64,000 nucleotides of DNA, from positions 26,536 through 90,535 of the forward strand of contig JAKBBK010000002.1 of NCBI GenBank assembly GCA_021808525.1, written 5' to 3'. Position numbers and translations under genes: made by a program. Shown in pieces: positions 7,945-16,872 of the stretch. Within the stretch, counting starts at the first letter, position 1; each line of letters opens with the position of its first letter. The notes below the pieces were generated by a model. That model ran no database searches, was not told where the DNA came from, and saw only the letters and a list, made by a program, of their open reading frames with translations. The DNA comes from Pseudomonadota bacterium (GTDB lineage: Bacteria > Pseudomonadota > Gammaproteobacteria > Burkholderiales > Burkholderiaceae_C).

Positions 7945-10257
7945 TCAGGCTCCTGAGCCACTGCGCGACGCGGCGGCCTTGGCGGCGGCCAGCGCGGCCA
8001 TGTTGACGATGCGCCGCACCGTCGACGACGGCGTGAGGATATGGGCCGATGCGCCGGCTCCCAGCAGGATCGGCCCCACCGTCATGCCGTGGCCGCTGCT
8101 GGTCTTGAGCACGTTGAACAGGATGTTGGCGGCGTCCAGGTTGGGGCAGACCAGCACGTTGGCGGCGCCATTCAGGCTGCTGTCGGTCAGGCCGGCCGTG
8201 GCGCGCACCGCCTGGGACAGCGCGGCGTCGCCCTGCAGTTCGCCGTCGCACTCGATGTGGGGTGCCAGCTCGCGGAAGCGCTGGTAGGCGGCTCGCATCT
8301 TCAGGGCCGAGGGCCGCGTCGAGCTGCCGTAGTGCGAGTGGGACAGGAACGCCACCTTCGGCGGCAGGCCGAAGCGCTGCACCTCGTCGGAAGCGGCCAG
8401 CGCGATGCGGGCGAGCTGCTCGGCGTCGGGTGACTCGTTGATGTAGGTGTCGGCGATGAACAGGGTGCGTTCGGGCAGCATCAGCGCGTTCAAGGCCGCG
8501 AACTCGTGGGCTCCGGGCTTCATCCCGATCACCGTGCGCACGTGTTCGAGGTGGTGGTCGTAGCGTCCCACCAGCCCGCACAGCATGGCGTCGGCGTCGC
8601 CCAGGCGCACCATCAGCGCGGCGATCAGGGTGTTGGACCGGCGCACCGCCGCCTTGGCGGCGTCCGGCGTGATGCCGTCGCGCCCCATGATGCGGTGGTA
8701 GGCCTCCCAGTACTGCCGGAAGCGCGGGTCGTCCTCGGGGTTGATGCACTCGACGTCGACGCCCAGGCGCATGCGCAGCCCGGCCTTGTGCAGGCGCGAC
8801 TGCATCACCGCCGGGCGTCCGATCAGGATCGGGCGCGCGAGCTCCTCGTCCACCACCACCTGCACGGCGCGCAGCACGCGTTCGTCCTCGCCTTCGGCGA
8901 AGGCCACGCGCTGGGGGTGCGACCTGGCCGTGCTGAACACGGGGCGCATGAACATGGCCGTCTGGTAGACAAAGCGCGTGAGGCTGTCGCGGTAGGCGTC
9001 GAGGTCGGCGATGGGACGCGTGGCCACGCCCGATTCCTGCGCGGCCCGCGCCACCGCCGGCGCGATGCGCAGGATCAGGCGCGCGTCGAACGGGGTGGGA
9101 ATGAGGTAATCGGGGCCGAACACCAGTTCCTTGCCGGGATAGGCCGCGGCCACCTCGTCGCTGGTCTCGGCCTTCGCCAGCGCCGCGATCTCGCGCACGC
9201 AGGCCAGCTTCATGGCCTCGGTGATCTTGGTCGCCCCGCAGTCCAGCGCTCCCCGGAAAATGTAGGGGAAGCAAAGCACGTTGTTGACCTGGTTCGGGTA
9301 GTCCGAGCGCCCGGTGGCGATGATGCAATCGGGCCGGACCGCCTTGGCCAGCTCGGGGCGGATCTCCGGCTCGGGGTTGGCCAGCGCCAGGATCACCGGG
9401 CGCGGGGCCATGCTGGCGACCATCTCCGTCGTCAGCACGCCGGGGGCCGAGCAGCCCAGGAACACGTCGGCCCCGGCCACCACGTCGGCCAGGGTGCGCG
9501 CCTCGGTCTTCTGCGCGTAGCGCGCCTTCGAGGCGTCGAGGGTGCCGGGCCGCCCCTCATAGATCACGCCCCTGGAGTCCACCATGAACACATGGCTGCG
9601 CTGCACTCCCAGGCCGATCATCACGTCCACGCAGGCGATGGCGGCCGCTCCGGCGCCGGACACCGCGATGCGCACGTCGGCGATGTCCTTGCCCACCAGT
9701 TCCAGCGCGTTGAGCAGCGCGGCGGAGGAGATGATCGCGGTGCCATGCTGGTCGTCGTGGAACACCGGGATGTTCAGGCGCGCGCTGAGCTGCTTCTCGA
9801 TGTAGAAGCACTCGGGGGCCTTGATGTCCTCGAGGTTGATGCCGCCCAGCGTGGGCTCCAGCGCGGCGATGATGTCCACCAGCTTGTCCGGGTCGCGCTC
9901 GGCCAGCTCGATGTCGAACACGTCGATGCCGGCGAATTTCTTGAACAGGCAGCCCTTGCCCTCCATCACCGGCTTGCCGGCCAGCGGGCCGATGTCGCCC
10001 AGCCCGAGGACCGCGGTGCCGTTGGTGATCACCCCGACCAGGTTGCCGCGCGAGGTGTATTCGAAGGCCTTCAGCGGGTCGGCCTGGATGTCCAGGCAGG
10101 GGTAGGCCACGCCCGGCGAGTAGGCCAGCGACAGGTCGCGCTGGTTGGACAGCGGCTTGGTCGGGCCGACGGCGATCTTGCCGTGGCTGGGGTTGCGGTG
10201 GTAGTCGCGCGCGGCGTCGCGCAGGGCTTGCTCGGCTGCGGAGAGTTCGTGGGCCAT
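7945..10257 (-). CDS. maeB: NADP-dependent malic enzyme MaeB with C-terminal phosphotransacetylase-like domain
   Basis: A 770-residue cytosolic enzyme, the full length of MaeB-type malic enzymes. Residues 1 to about 430 are the malic enzyme: [12 protein letters not shown], the lysine-containing [19 protein letters not shown], and the NADP-binding loop [13 protein letters not shown]. From about 435 to the end is a phosphotransacetylase-like domain, which in MaeB is regulatory and binds acetyl-CoA rather than being required for catalysis. The reaction is malate + NADP to pyruvate + CO2 + NADPH, linking the TCA cycle to pyruvate and supplying NADPH. It is divergently placed from the FAD oxidoreductase, sharing a 149-base region that must hold both promoters. 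Confidence 0.95.
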   Translation of the reverse strand: MAHELSAAEQALRDAARDYHRNPSHGKIAVGPTKPLSNQRDLSLAYSPGVAYPCLDIQADPLKAFEYTSRGNLVGVITNGTAVLGLGDIGPLAGKPVMEGKGCLFKKFAGIDVFDIELAERDPDKLVDIIAALEPTLGGINLEDIKAPECFYIEKQLSARLNIPVFHDDQHGTAIISSAALLNALELVGKDIADVRIAVSGAGAAAIACVDVMIGLGVQRSHVFMVDSRGVIYEGRPGTLDASKARYAQKTEARTLADVVAGADVFLGCSAPGVLTTEMVASMAPRPVILALANPEPEIRPELAKAVRPDCIIATGRSDYPNQVNNVLCFPYIFRGALDCGATKITEAMKLACVREIAALAKAETSDEVAAAYPGKELVFGPDYLIPTPFDARLILRIAPAVARAAQESGVATRPIADLDAYRDSLTRFVYQTAMFMRPVFSTARSHPQRVAFAEGEDERVLRAVQVVVDEELARPILIGRPAVMQSRLHKAGLRMRLGVDVECINPEDDPRFRQYWEAYHRIMGRDGITPDAAKAAVRRSNTLIAALMVRLGDADAMLCGLVGRYDHHLEHVRTVIGMKPGAHEFAALNALMLPERTLFIADTYINESPDAEQLARIALAASDEVQRFGLPPKVAFLSHSHYGSSTRPSALKMRAAYQRFRELAPHIECDGELQGDAALSQAVRATAGLTDSSLNGAANVLVCPNLDAANILFNVLKTSSGHGMTVGPILLGAGASAHILTPSSTVRRIVNMAALAAAKAAASRSGSGA

Positions 10258-10406
10258 GACGAGGGCGTGGGCGTGGGTAGGGTGGGCGTGCGGAGGAAGT
10301 CGCGCTTGCGTGCGGCGCGTCGGGGGAGCTTACTCCCGTGGGCGCCGGTGCGCGAATGGCGCCTCGCTGGTAGCCTTCGGCACTCGATCCGACACGCCTG
10401 AATCCG

Positions 10407-11462
10407 ATGGGAACGAATCCCGATGCTTCTGGTTCCGCGCCCCCGTCCGTGCCCTTTCGCACGGCCGTCGTGGGTGCCGGCCTGGCCGGGCTGAGCTGTG
10501 CACAGCTGCTGCGCGAAGCCGGCCACGAGCCATGCCTGTTCGAGAAAAGCCGCGGCCCGTCCGGCCGCGCCGCGACGCGACGCGGCGACGGCTGGGCCTG
10601 CGACCACGGGGCGCAGTACTTCACCGCCGACGATCCCGGCTTCGCCGCCCAGGTGCGGCGCTGGTGCGAGGCGGGGGTGGCCGCCGAATGGACGCCGCGC
10701 CTGGAGGTGTTCGGCGAGGCGCCCGATGCGCGGCGGCGCGACGTGCCGACGCGCCGCTTTGTCGGCCTGCCGGGCATGACGGCGCCCGCGCGCTGGATGG
10801 CCGCTGCCCACCAGGTCGAGCTGTGCCACACCATCGACGCGCTGCGCCGCGACCACGGCGCCTGGCGCCTGCGCAGCAGGGAGCAGGGCTGGAGCCGGCA
10901 GGCCTTCGACGCCGTGCTGCTGGCCATGCCGGCGCCGCAGGCGGCGGTCTTGCTGCAGGGGGTTCACGAGGAGATGGCGCGGCGCGCCGCGTCCGCCGAC
11001 ATGCAGCCCTGCTGGAGTGTCATGGCCGTGTACGACGTCGATCCGCAGCCTCGGTTCGACGCGGCCTTCGTCAACCAGTCCGTGCTGTCCTGGGTATGCG
11101 CCGAGCATCGCAAGCCGGGGCGGGGGGGCACACCATGCTGGGTGCTGCATGCCCAGGCGGCGTGGAGCCGCGAGCATCTGGAGGCGCCGCCCGAGCAGGT
11201 GATCGAGGCCTTGCTGCAGGCCTTCCAGGGCCTGGGCGCGCGGGCCATGCCCCGGCACGCCGTGGCCCACCGATGGCGCTATGCGCGCGGCACGCTGGCG
11301 GATGCGCCGCCGGCGTTGTGGGACCCGTCCAGCGGCCTGGGAGTGTGCGGCGACTGGCTGTGCGGCGGGCGTATCGAGGGCGCCTGGCGCAGCGGCCAGG
11401 CGCTGGCCCGGGCGCTGGAGCTGCAGCCGCCGCGCCGAAGCGCCTGCTTGGCGGCGGGTTGA
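10407..11462 (+). CDS. FAD-dependent NAD(P)/amine oxidoreductase (renalase-like)
   Basis: A 351-residue flavoprotein. The N-terminus AVVGAGLAGLSCAQLLREAG followed by an acidic LFEKSRGPSGR is the FAD-binding GxGxxG fold and the GR motif of the amine-oxidase superfamily; DHGAQYF follows at about residue 65, as in the renalase-like COG3380 family. Renalase-type enzymes oxidise aberrant forms of NAD(P)H, but other members have unknown substrates. No signal peptide, so probably cytosolic. It is followed after 16 bases by an AraC regulator on the same strand, and the two are probably co-transcribed. Confidence 0.8.
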   Translation: MGTNPDASGSAPPSVPFRTAVVGAGLAGLSCAQLLREAGHEPCLFEKSRGPSGRAATRRGDGWACDHGAQYFTADDPGFAAQVRRWCEAGVAAEWTPRLEVFGEAPDARRRDVPTRRFVGLPGMTAPARWMAAAHQVELCHTIDALRRDHGAWRLRSREQGWSRQAFDAVLLAMPAPQAAVLLQGVHEEMARRAASADMQPCWSVMAVYDVDPQPRFDAAFVNQSVLSWVCAEHRKPGRGGTPCWVLHAQAAWSREHLEAPPEQVIEALLQAFQGLGARAMPRHAVAHRWRYARGTLADAPPALWDPSSGLGVCGDWLCGGRIEGAWRSGQALARALELQPPRRSACLAAG

Positions 11463-11478
11463 GAAGGCCGGCGCAGGC

Positions 11479-12426
11479 ATGGACTTTCCGATCTTCCCCT
11501 TCGCACCGCGGCGGCCGGCCGCGGTTGCCATCGAAGCGCAGCGTCTGGGCCCGCACAGCACGATCCTGCAGGTCCCGCCGCATGGGCATGTGTTTTTCGA
11601 ACTGCTGCTGGTCAGCGCGGGCTCGGGCCTGCTCATGCTCGATGGGGTGACCCATGTCGCGCTGCCCGGAAGCGTGTTCGCCATCGCGCCCGGGACCGCG
11701 CACGATGCCCGCGGGCTGGCGAAGGCCGGCGGCTGGGCCGTGTTGTTCGCCGCCGAGGGCGCCGATGCCCGCAGCGCACCCGCGCTGGGCCTGCTGGACG
11801 ATCGGCCGGCCGGCCTGGTGTTCGACCTCTTTCGTCGTGACGGGCGCGGCGCCGACGGGCACCTGCGCCTGCCGGCCGAGGAACTCCCCGAGCTGGAAGC
11901 CCTGTACGGGCGGATCGAAGGCGAGCTCGCCGAGCGCGCGCTGGGTTACGAGGTCGCGGCGCGCGCCGCGCTGCACCTGCTCCTGGTGCGCGTGGGCCGG
12001 GCCGCCGGTTCCGGGCAAGGGCGGGCGCGCAGCGGCGGCTCGCGCCCGCCCGACCTGCTGGCGCGGGCCTTTCGTGACATCGATCGGCACTTTCACGGCG
12101 ATTGCTCGCTGGCCGCCGCCGGCAGGCGTCTCGGGCTGGCCCCGGCGCACCTGACCACCCGCCTGCGGCAGATCAGCGGGCGCACCTATCGCGACTGGGT
12201 GATCGAGCGGCGCATGATCGAAGCCCGCCATCGCCTGGGCGCCACCGGGCAGAGCCTTGCCGAAATCGCCGCGGCGATCGGCTACCAGGACACCGAAAGT
12301 TTCATTCGCCGCTTCCGGCGGCACCACGGCTCCACCCCGGCCGCCTGGCGCGAGCAGGCGCGCGCCGGCGCGCGCGATGCCGCCGAGGATGACGCGCCGT
12401 CCCCCGGACGAAATCCGGATCAGTGA
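11479..12426 (+). CDS. AraC-family transcriptional regulator with cupin sensor
   Basis: A 315-residue regulator. The first 100 residues form a cupin-like pocket (HGHVFFELLLVSAGSG, then PGSVFAIAPGTAHDA), and the last 100 hold two helix-turn-helix motifs of the AraC type, including CSLAAAGRRLGLAPAHLTT and IGYQDTESFIRRFRRHHG. The ATG at 11479 was chosen because the cupin begins directly after it; earlier in-frame sequence is antisense of the preceding gene's end. It sits 16 bases after the FAD oxidoreductase and 95 before a flavodoxin-like gene, so it may control one or both. The inducer is unknown. Confidence 0.85.
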   Translation: MDFPIFPFAPRRPAAVAIEAQRLGPHSTILQVPPHGHVFFELLLVSAGSGLLMLDGVTHVALPGSVFAIAPGTAHDARGLAKAGGWAVLFAAEGADARSAPALGLLDDRPAGLVFDLFRRDGRGADGHLRLPAEELPELEALYGRIEGELAERALGYEVAARAALHLLLVRVGRAAGSGQGRARSGGSRPPDLLARAFRDIDRHFHGDCSLAAAGRRLGLAPAHLTTRLRQISGRTYRDWVIERRMIEARHRLGATGQSLAEIAAAIGYQDTESFIRRFRRHHGSTPAAWREQARAGARDAAEDDAPSPGRNPDQ

Positions 12427-12521
12427 TTTCCGAACCGCGGCCCTGTTGCGCTCGCGGGCCTTTGCCTACGCTCATCGCGTCGGATGGGCCGACCCGCGAA
12501 ACCGAACGAGGACATGGCGTC

Positions 12522-13103
12522 ATGGCAAAGATGGTGGTGTTGTTTCATAGCGGCTACGGGCACACGCGTCGATTGGCGACGGCGGTCGCAGAGGGCGCGC
12601 AAGGCGTCGCCGGGGTCAGCCTCTCCAGCCTGGCCATCAACGAGACCGGGGACATTCCCGACGAGGCCTGGGCGCTGCTCGACGCGGCCGATGCGATCGT
12701 GCTGGGCTCGCCGACCTACATGGGCGGGCCGTCGTGGCAGTTCAAGAAGTTCGCCGATGCCAGCAGCAAGGCGTGGGCACGCCAATCCTGGAAGGACAAG
12801 CTGGCCGCGGGTTTCACGAACTCGGGCTCGATGAACGGAGACAAGTCCTCCACCCTGGCCTACATGGTGACCTTTGCCATGCAGCATGGCATGCTGTGGG
12901 CCGGCACGGCGATGATGCCCGCCAACACCAAGGCGGCGCGGCGCGACGACCTGAACTACCTCGGGGCCTTCACCGGCCTGATGGCGCAGTCGCCCGCCGA
13001 TGCCAGCGCGGAGGAGGCGCCCACCCAAGGCGACCTGGAGACCGCGCGGCGCTTCGGCGAGCGCATCGCGCGGCTGGCCGGCACGCTGCGGTCCGCAGCC
13101 TGA
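12522..13103 (+). CDS. Flavodoxin-fold NAD(P)H:quinone oxidoreductase (WrbA-like)
   Basis: A 193-residue protein of the flavodoxin-like fold. MVVLFHSGYGHTRRLA is the FMN phosphate-binding loop, SPTYMGGPSWQFKKFAD the second FMN loop and TNSGSMNGDK the third, in the order seen in WrbA. Such enzymes reduce quinones by two electrons and protect against redox stress. The start at 12522 is preceded by ACGAGGAC; an ATG eight bases earlier is out of frame. It lies downstream of the AraC regulator and ends 12 bases before the stop of a convergent BON-domain gene. Confidence 0.85.
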   Translation: MAKMVVLFHSGYGHTRRLATAVAEGAQGVAGVSLSSLAINETGDIPDEAWALLDAADAIVLGSPTYMGGPSWQFKKFADASSKAWARQSWKDKLAAGFTNSGSMNGDKSSTLAYMVTFAMQHGMLWAGTAMMPANTKAARRDDLNYLGAFTGLMAQSPADASAEEAPTQGDLETARRFGERIARLAGTLRSAA

Positions 13104-13105
13104 GT

Positions 13106-13124
13106 TACCCGCGCGTCACGGGTA
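13106..13124. terminator. Short hairpin between convergent genes
   Basis: TACCCG (13106-13111) can pair with CGGGTA (13119-13124) around a 7-base loop. It occupies the gap between the flavodoxin-like gene and the BON-domain gene and overlaps the stop codon of the latter. The stem is only six pairs and has no T run. Confidence 0.3.
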
Positions 13125-13616
13125 CGGCCGGCTTCCGCGGACGCCCACCATCAAATGGGGGATGACCCCCTGCACATCCCGGAGGCTCCGGGTGACTCGT
13201 TCGGCGGTCGCGATCTGGGCAGCCGAGGCGACACAGCCCGAAAGCTCCACGATGCGGCCCTGCACCAGGATCCAGATGCTGGTGTGGCGCAGCAGGGGGC
13301 TGGAAGCCAGGCCGCGCTTCAGGCGTCGGGCGATTCCCGCGTCGTAGAGGTAGCTGTTCGAATACCGGCATCGGCCGGCGAGGTAGCAGCTGTTGCCCTG
13401 TTCCACCCGCCAATGCTCTTCCTCGCGCATGGCGGCAAGGGTGTAGCTGGGCGGCTGCGGCGGGACACAGCCTCGCAAGCCCTGCGTCGCGGGCTCGAAG
13501 GGGTCGTGAAAGGGATTGCTCATCGCCTGGCCGAAGGCGCAAGGCTGCATCAGCGCAAGCAGCGCCACCCCGATGCGCGGGGCCCACCCCGGGATTCGTC
13601 GTGGTGCAGGGTCCAT
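13116..13616 (-). CDS. Exported BON-domain protein
   Basis: A 166-residue protein with a signal peptide (basic PRRIPGWAPR followed by a hydrophobic core to about residue 30). The C-terminal 70 residues form a BON domain: a first helix IARRLKRGLASSPLL, a beta hairpin ending VELSGCVASAAQ, and AERVTRSLRDVQGVI. BON domains bind membranes or other ligands in periplasmic proteins such as OsmY. Two cysteines in the middle (SCYLAGRCRY) may form a disulphide. AGAGGAAG precedes the ATG. The PhyH gene ends 18 bases upstream on the same strand, so they may share a transcript. Function unknown. Confidence 0.75.
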   Translation of the reverse strand: MDPAPRRIPGWAPRIGVALLALMQPCAFGQAMSNPFHDPFEPATQGLRGCVPPQPPSYTLAAMREEEHWRVEQGNSCYLAGRCRYSNSYLYDAGIARRLKRGLASSPLLRHTSIWILVQGRIVELSGCVASAAQIATAERVTRSLRDVQGVIPHLMVGVRGSRPYP

Positions 13617-13634
13617 GGGGCTTCCTCTTGATCC

Positions 13635-14861
13635 TCACCCCTCGTGGCGAGGGGCGAGGGCCCCGTCAGGTTCCACGGAGCGCCGCGCGGCGTGGTCCGT
13701 CAACACATCCGCGAGCCGCGTCCCGGGCCAGTTCTCCTCCAGGGCCTGGCGCAGCAGCTCCTGCTGGCTCCTGGGTGCCAGGCCGCCGACCGGAGGGTCG
13801 CGATCCAGGTTGCTCGGGAAGGGATAGCCTTCCGCGCAGGCCGCCAGGACGGCGTCGATCTGCGCGGGGCCGATCCGGCCCGCCTCGCGCAGGCAGCGCA
13901 GCTCGGGATAGACGGCCTCGCACATACGCCGGCGATCCAGCACTTCCATGGCCCGGCCGAAGGCGGAGGACACCTGCAGCAGATTGGCCATGCGCTGGAT
14001 GTCCGGGGTGCGATTGGCCCCCGCCGCGTGGAACAGTGCGGGATTGAAAAACAGCGCGTCACCCTTGCGCAAGGGCAATTGCACGAAGTGGGCCTCGAAA
14101 TAGGCCCGGAAATCCGGCCTGCCCCAGGCCAGATAACCCTGCGCGTAACGTTGCGAGCCGGGCAGGAGTTTCGTGGGTCCGCTTTCCACCGGCATGTCGA
14201 CATGGGCGATCGCGCCCTGCAGGGTCAGCAGCGCCGACATGCGGTGCACATGCGCGGGATAGCGCTGCGCCTGCTCGACGGTCTGGAAACCGAGGTGGTA
14301 GTCGCGATGGGCCAGCTGGGCCTGCGCGCCCGGCCGCACCACGTTGACCTGCGAGGTCATCTGGTAGTTGGGCCCCAGCCAGGCCTCGCAGACCCTCGCG
14401 AGCAAGGGATTGGAGAAGTAGCGCACGAAGGTGCCGGGCGCCCGCAGGCAAAGCTTTTCCTGCGCGTTCCAGATGCGATCGTTCTCTCCCGGCTTGGCAA
14501 AGTGGTCCCCGCCACCGGTGGCGCTGGAACGTTCGCTGCGGATGATGGACTCGAACACCCCGGTGGCTTCGTCGATGGCCCCGGTTGGGTCGTAGGCCCG
14601 TCGAAGCACGATGGCGCCGGCACCATCGCGCAGCACGCGGGCCCACTCGGCCTGCAGCGAGGCGCATTCCCGCGCGTCCTCGATCAGCTGGCTGCACGCG
14701 GCACCGTCGTAGATCGGGATTCCCCCCGAGAGCTCGCGCGCGTGGCGCAAGCGCGGCTCCCCGCCGTGCTCGAGCAGGGCCGAAAGGTCTTCCAGCGAGC
14801 AATCCTGCTCCCGGTACCACTCCTGCTCGTCCTGATCCATGGTCTGTTCGGCGCGCCGCAT
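13635..14861 (-). CDS. Phytanoyl-CoA dioxygenase (PhyH) family Fe(II)/2-oxoglutarate oxygenase
   Basis: A 408-residue protein of the PhyH family of non-haem iron oxygenases. The iron-binding motif His-x-Asp appears as AHRDYH at about residue 195, and the distal His and 2-oxoglutarate-binding Arg as FHAAGANRTPDIQRMANLLQ at about 280. Such enzymes hydroxylate fatty acyl chains, small metabolites or antibiotics. The start at 14861 has a strong ribosome-binding site (GAGGGAGGGG); an internal ATG seven codons later lacks one. It is divergent from a LacI-family regulator 105 bases away, the natural candidate to control it. Substrate unknown. Confidence 0.8.
   Translation of the reverse strand: MRRAEQTMDQDEQEWYREQDCSLEDLSALLEHGGEPRLRHARELSGGIPIYDGAACSQLIEDARECASLQAEWARVLRDGAGAIVLRRAYDPTGAIDEATGVFESIIRSERSSATGGGDHFAKPGENDRIWNAQEKLCLRAPGTFVRYFSNPLLARVCEAWLGPNYQMTSQVNVVRPGAQAQLAHRDYHLGFQTVEQAQRYPAHVHRMSALLTLQGAIAHVDMPVESGPTKLLPGSQRYAQGYLAWGRPDFRAYFEAHFVQLPLRKGDALFFNPALFHAAGANRTPDIQRMANLLQVSSAFGRAMEVLDRRRMCEAVYPELRCLREAGRIGPAQIDAVLAACAEGYPFPSNLDRDPPVGGLAPRSQQELLRQALEENWPGTRLADVLTDHAARRSVEPDGALAPRHEG
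13638..13654 (-). terminator. GC hairpin at the 3' end of the PhyH gene
   Basis: CCCCTCG (13638-13644) pairs perfectly with CGAGGGG (13648-13654) around a 3-base loop. It overlaps the last codons of the PhyH gene and precedes the BON gene start by about 20 bases, so it could attenuate transcription between them. No T run follows. Confidence 0.35.
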
Positions 14862-14966
14862 GTCTTCCCCTCCCTCGGCCCTGGGTTGGTTGCCAGCTTA
14901 GCCAGCGATGCCGGCCTCGACCTAGGATGAACACCTCAAGAACACCTCAAATCCCTGGGGAGGAGC

Positions 14967-16016
14967 ATGCCGCACAGGTTTCCCGTCAAGGAGATCGCAC
15001 GCCAGGCGGGGGTGGCGCCCGCCACGGTGGATCGGGTGCTGCACGCCAGGGCCCATGTGCGCGAGCACACGCGCCATCGTGTCGAGCAGGCCATCCGGGA
15101 TCTGGAGCGCCAGGAAAGCTTGCTGGCGATGACCGGCCGCAAGCTCAGGATCGACGTCGTGGTCGAGGCGCCGATCCGCTTCGCGGTGGAGATCCGGGCG
15201 GCGCTCGAAGCGGAATTGCCCGGGCTTCGCCCGGCCGTGTTCCTGCCGCGCTTCGACATGCGCGAGACCATGAGCACGGCCCAGGTCGTCGAGGCGCTGG
15301 ACGCGATCGGATCCCGGGGCAGCCACGGGGTGCTTCTCAAGGCACGGGATGTCCCGGAAGTGGCCGAGGCCATCGCCAGGTTGCGTGCAAGGGGCGTGCC
15401 GGTGCTCACCTTGGTCACCGACATCCCGGATTCGCAGCGCATCGCCTACGCGGGTCTGGACAACCGCGTCGCGGGTGCCACGGCCGCCTATCTGGTGGGA
15501 CAGTGGGTGGGAAGCCGGTCGGGCACCGTGTTGCTGACCCGGAGCGACGAGCGCTTTCGCGGCGAGCAGCAGCGCGAGCTCGGTTTTCGCCAGGTGCTGG
15601 AGCGGCGATCCCCGCGACTGCGCCTGGTCGATGCCAGCGGGGGCCATGGGCTCGACACCCCCACCGAGCAGCGGGTGCGCGATGCGCTCGCCGGGGTGGG
15701 CGACGTGGTGGCGGTGTACTCGATGGGCGGGGGCAACCTGGCGATCCTGCGCGCGCTGTCGTCCCTGGGGGCCTGTCCGATGTGCTTCATCGGACACGAC
15801 CTGGACCAGGAGAACGTGCAACTGCTGCGCGCCGGCAGGATCCAGGCCGTGCTGCATCACGAGCTGCGGCAGGACCTTCGTTCGGCCTGCCAGCAGCTGA
15901 TGTGCTTCCACGGCCTGCTGCCGGCGGCCTCGATCGGTCCATGCTCCCAGGTCGTCGTGGTCACGCCCGAGAACGTTCCCGCGGCGCGGTGGCTCGCGCC
16001 GCCCCCAGGCTCCTAG
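14967..16016 (+). CDS. LacI-family transcriptional regulator
   Basis: A 349-residue LacI/GalR-type regulator. Residues 5-55 hold the helix-turn-helix and hinge (VKEIARQAGVAPATVDRVLHAR), followed by a periplasmic-binding-protein-like sensor domain. The sequence motifs of the sensor (VLLKARDVPEVAEAI, DSQRIAYAGLDNRVAG) are those of the sugar-binding subgroup. GGGGAGGAGC precedes the ATG. It is divergent from the PhyH gene. At the 3' end it overlaps the convergent methyltransferase gene by 4 bases. It probably represses the PhyH/BON unit in response to a small sugar-like ligand; this is inferred from position only. Confidence 0.9.
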   Translation: MPHRFPVKEIARQAGVAPATVDRVLHARAHVREHTRHRVEQAIRDLERQESLLAMTGRKLRIDVVVEAPIRFAVEIRAALEAELPGLRPAVFLPRFDMRETMSTAQVVEALDAIGSRGSHGVLLKARDVPEVAEAIARLRARGVPVLTLVTDIPDSQRIAYAGLDNRVAGATAAYLVGQWVGSRSGTVLLTRSDERFRGEQQRELGFRQVLERRSPRLRLVDASGGHGLDTPTEQRVRDALAGVGDVVAVYSMGGGNLAILRALSSLGACPMCFIGHDLDQENVQLLRAGRIQAVLHHELRQDLRSACQQLMCFHGLLPAASIGPCSQVVVVTPENVPAARWLAPPPGS

Positions 16017-16651
16017 GCCTCGAGAATGAAAATCCTCGCCGGCGGGACGTTGGCCCAGACCAGATGACTGGTGTGCTGCCTGAGCCCGGCCGGCTTGTGG
16101 CGCAACCGGGCCCGGAGGTCGTAGGTGAACTGGACGGCGCAACCGCCGAGGCGAAGCACCTGCTGCCATTGCGCGACGATGGCTCGGGCATCGGTCTGCG
16201 GCAGGGATCGCAGGGGAAGGCTGGACACGATGGCGTCGACTTTCGCGGCGGGCGGAAGCAGCGTCGCCAGGCGCAGAGCGTCGCCGTGCAACACCGTGAC
16301 GCTCGGGAAGCTGCGGCGCAGATGCCTGACAAAAGTCGCCGAGCGCTCGACCACCACGAGGCGTTCGGCACGAATGCCGCGGTCCAGCAAGGCCTGGGTC
16401 ACGGCCCCGGTGCCGGCGCCCAGCTCGATGACCAGCCCGTCTCCGGATCGCGGCACGCAGGCCGCCATGCGGCGCGCGAGACGGCTGGAGCTGGGCCAGA
16501 TGGCGCCGATCGCGGCCGGATGATGCATCCATTCGCGCAGGAACAGCGAAGGGGCCATGGTGCCGAGAGCGCGCCGCGCGCGCAGGACCACGGCCGAGGG
16601 TTTCAGCGCGGCGCGACCGATGCGGTCTTCAGGCGGTTCCCTGTGGTTCAT
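16013..16651 (-). CDS. SAM-dependent methyltransferase (phospholipid N-methyltransferase-like)
   Basis: A 212-residue class I methyltransferase. VIELGAGTGAVTQALLDRG is SAM-binding motif I, preceded by a long N-terminal segment (FLREWMHHPAAIGAIWPSS) typical of the PmtA-type phosphatidylethanolamine N-methyltransferases and of KsgA relatives. DAIVSSLPLRSL occupies motif IV. PmtA makes phosphatidylcholine at the membrane; the match of N-terminus, motif I and motif IV supports but does not prove this. It ends inside the end of the LacI gene. The start codon is uncertain, as the upstream ribosome-binding site is weak. Confidence 0.75.
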   Translation of the reverse strand: MNHREPPEDRIGRAALKPSAVVLRARRALGTMAPSLFLREWMHHPAAIGAIWPSSSRLARRMAACVPRSGDGLVIELGAGTGAVTQALLDRGIRAERLVVVERSATFVRHLRRSFPSVTVLHGDALRLATLLPPAAKVDAIVSSLPLRSLPQTDARAIVAQWQQVLRLGGCAVQFTYDLRARLRHKPAGLRQHTSHLVWANVPPARIFILEA

Positions 16652-16872
16652 GGGCTTTCATGGGCGGGTTCCCGTCGAGGCGCTGGAGCTCGGGCATGGA
16701 GCGGAAGTTGCGATGTCGGCCGGATGATCCGAAGGAATTTCTGGGGGAAGCATAGCGAATGTGGGTGCAGTACCCGCAATTCGACGAGATCCTGAAATTG
16801 GCGCCAGTGGCCCGAAGCTCGGCGTGCCGTACTATCTCCGCATGTAATGCGACATCGCGAGGGAGCGCGTCC

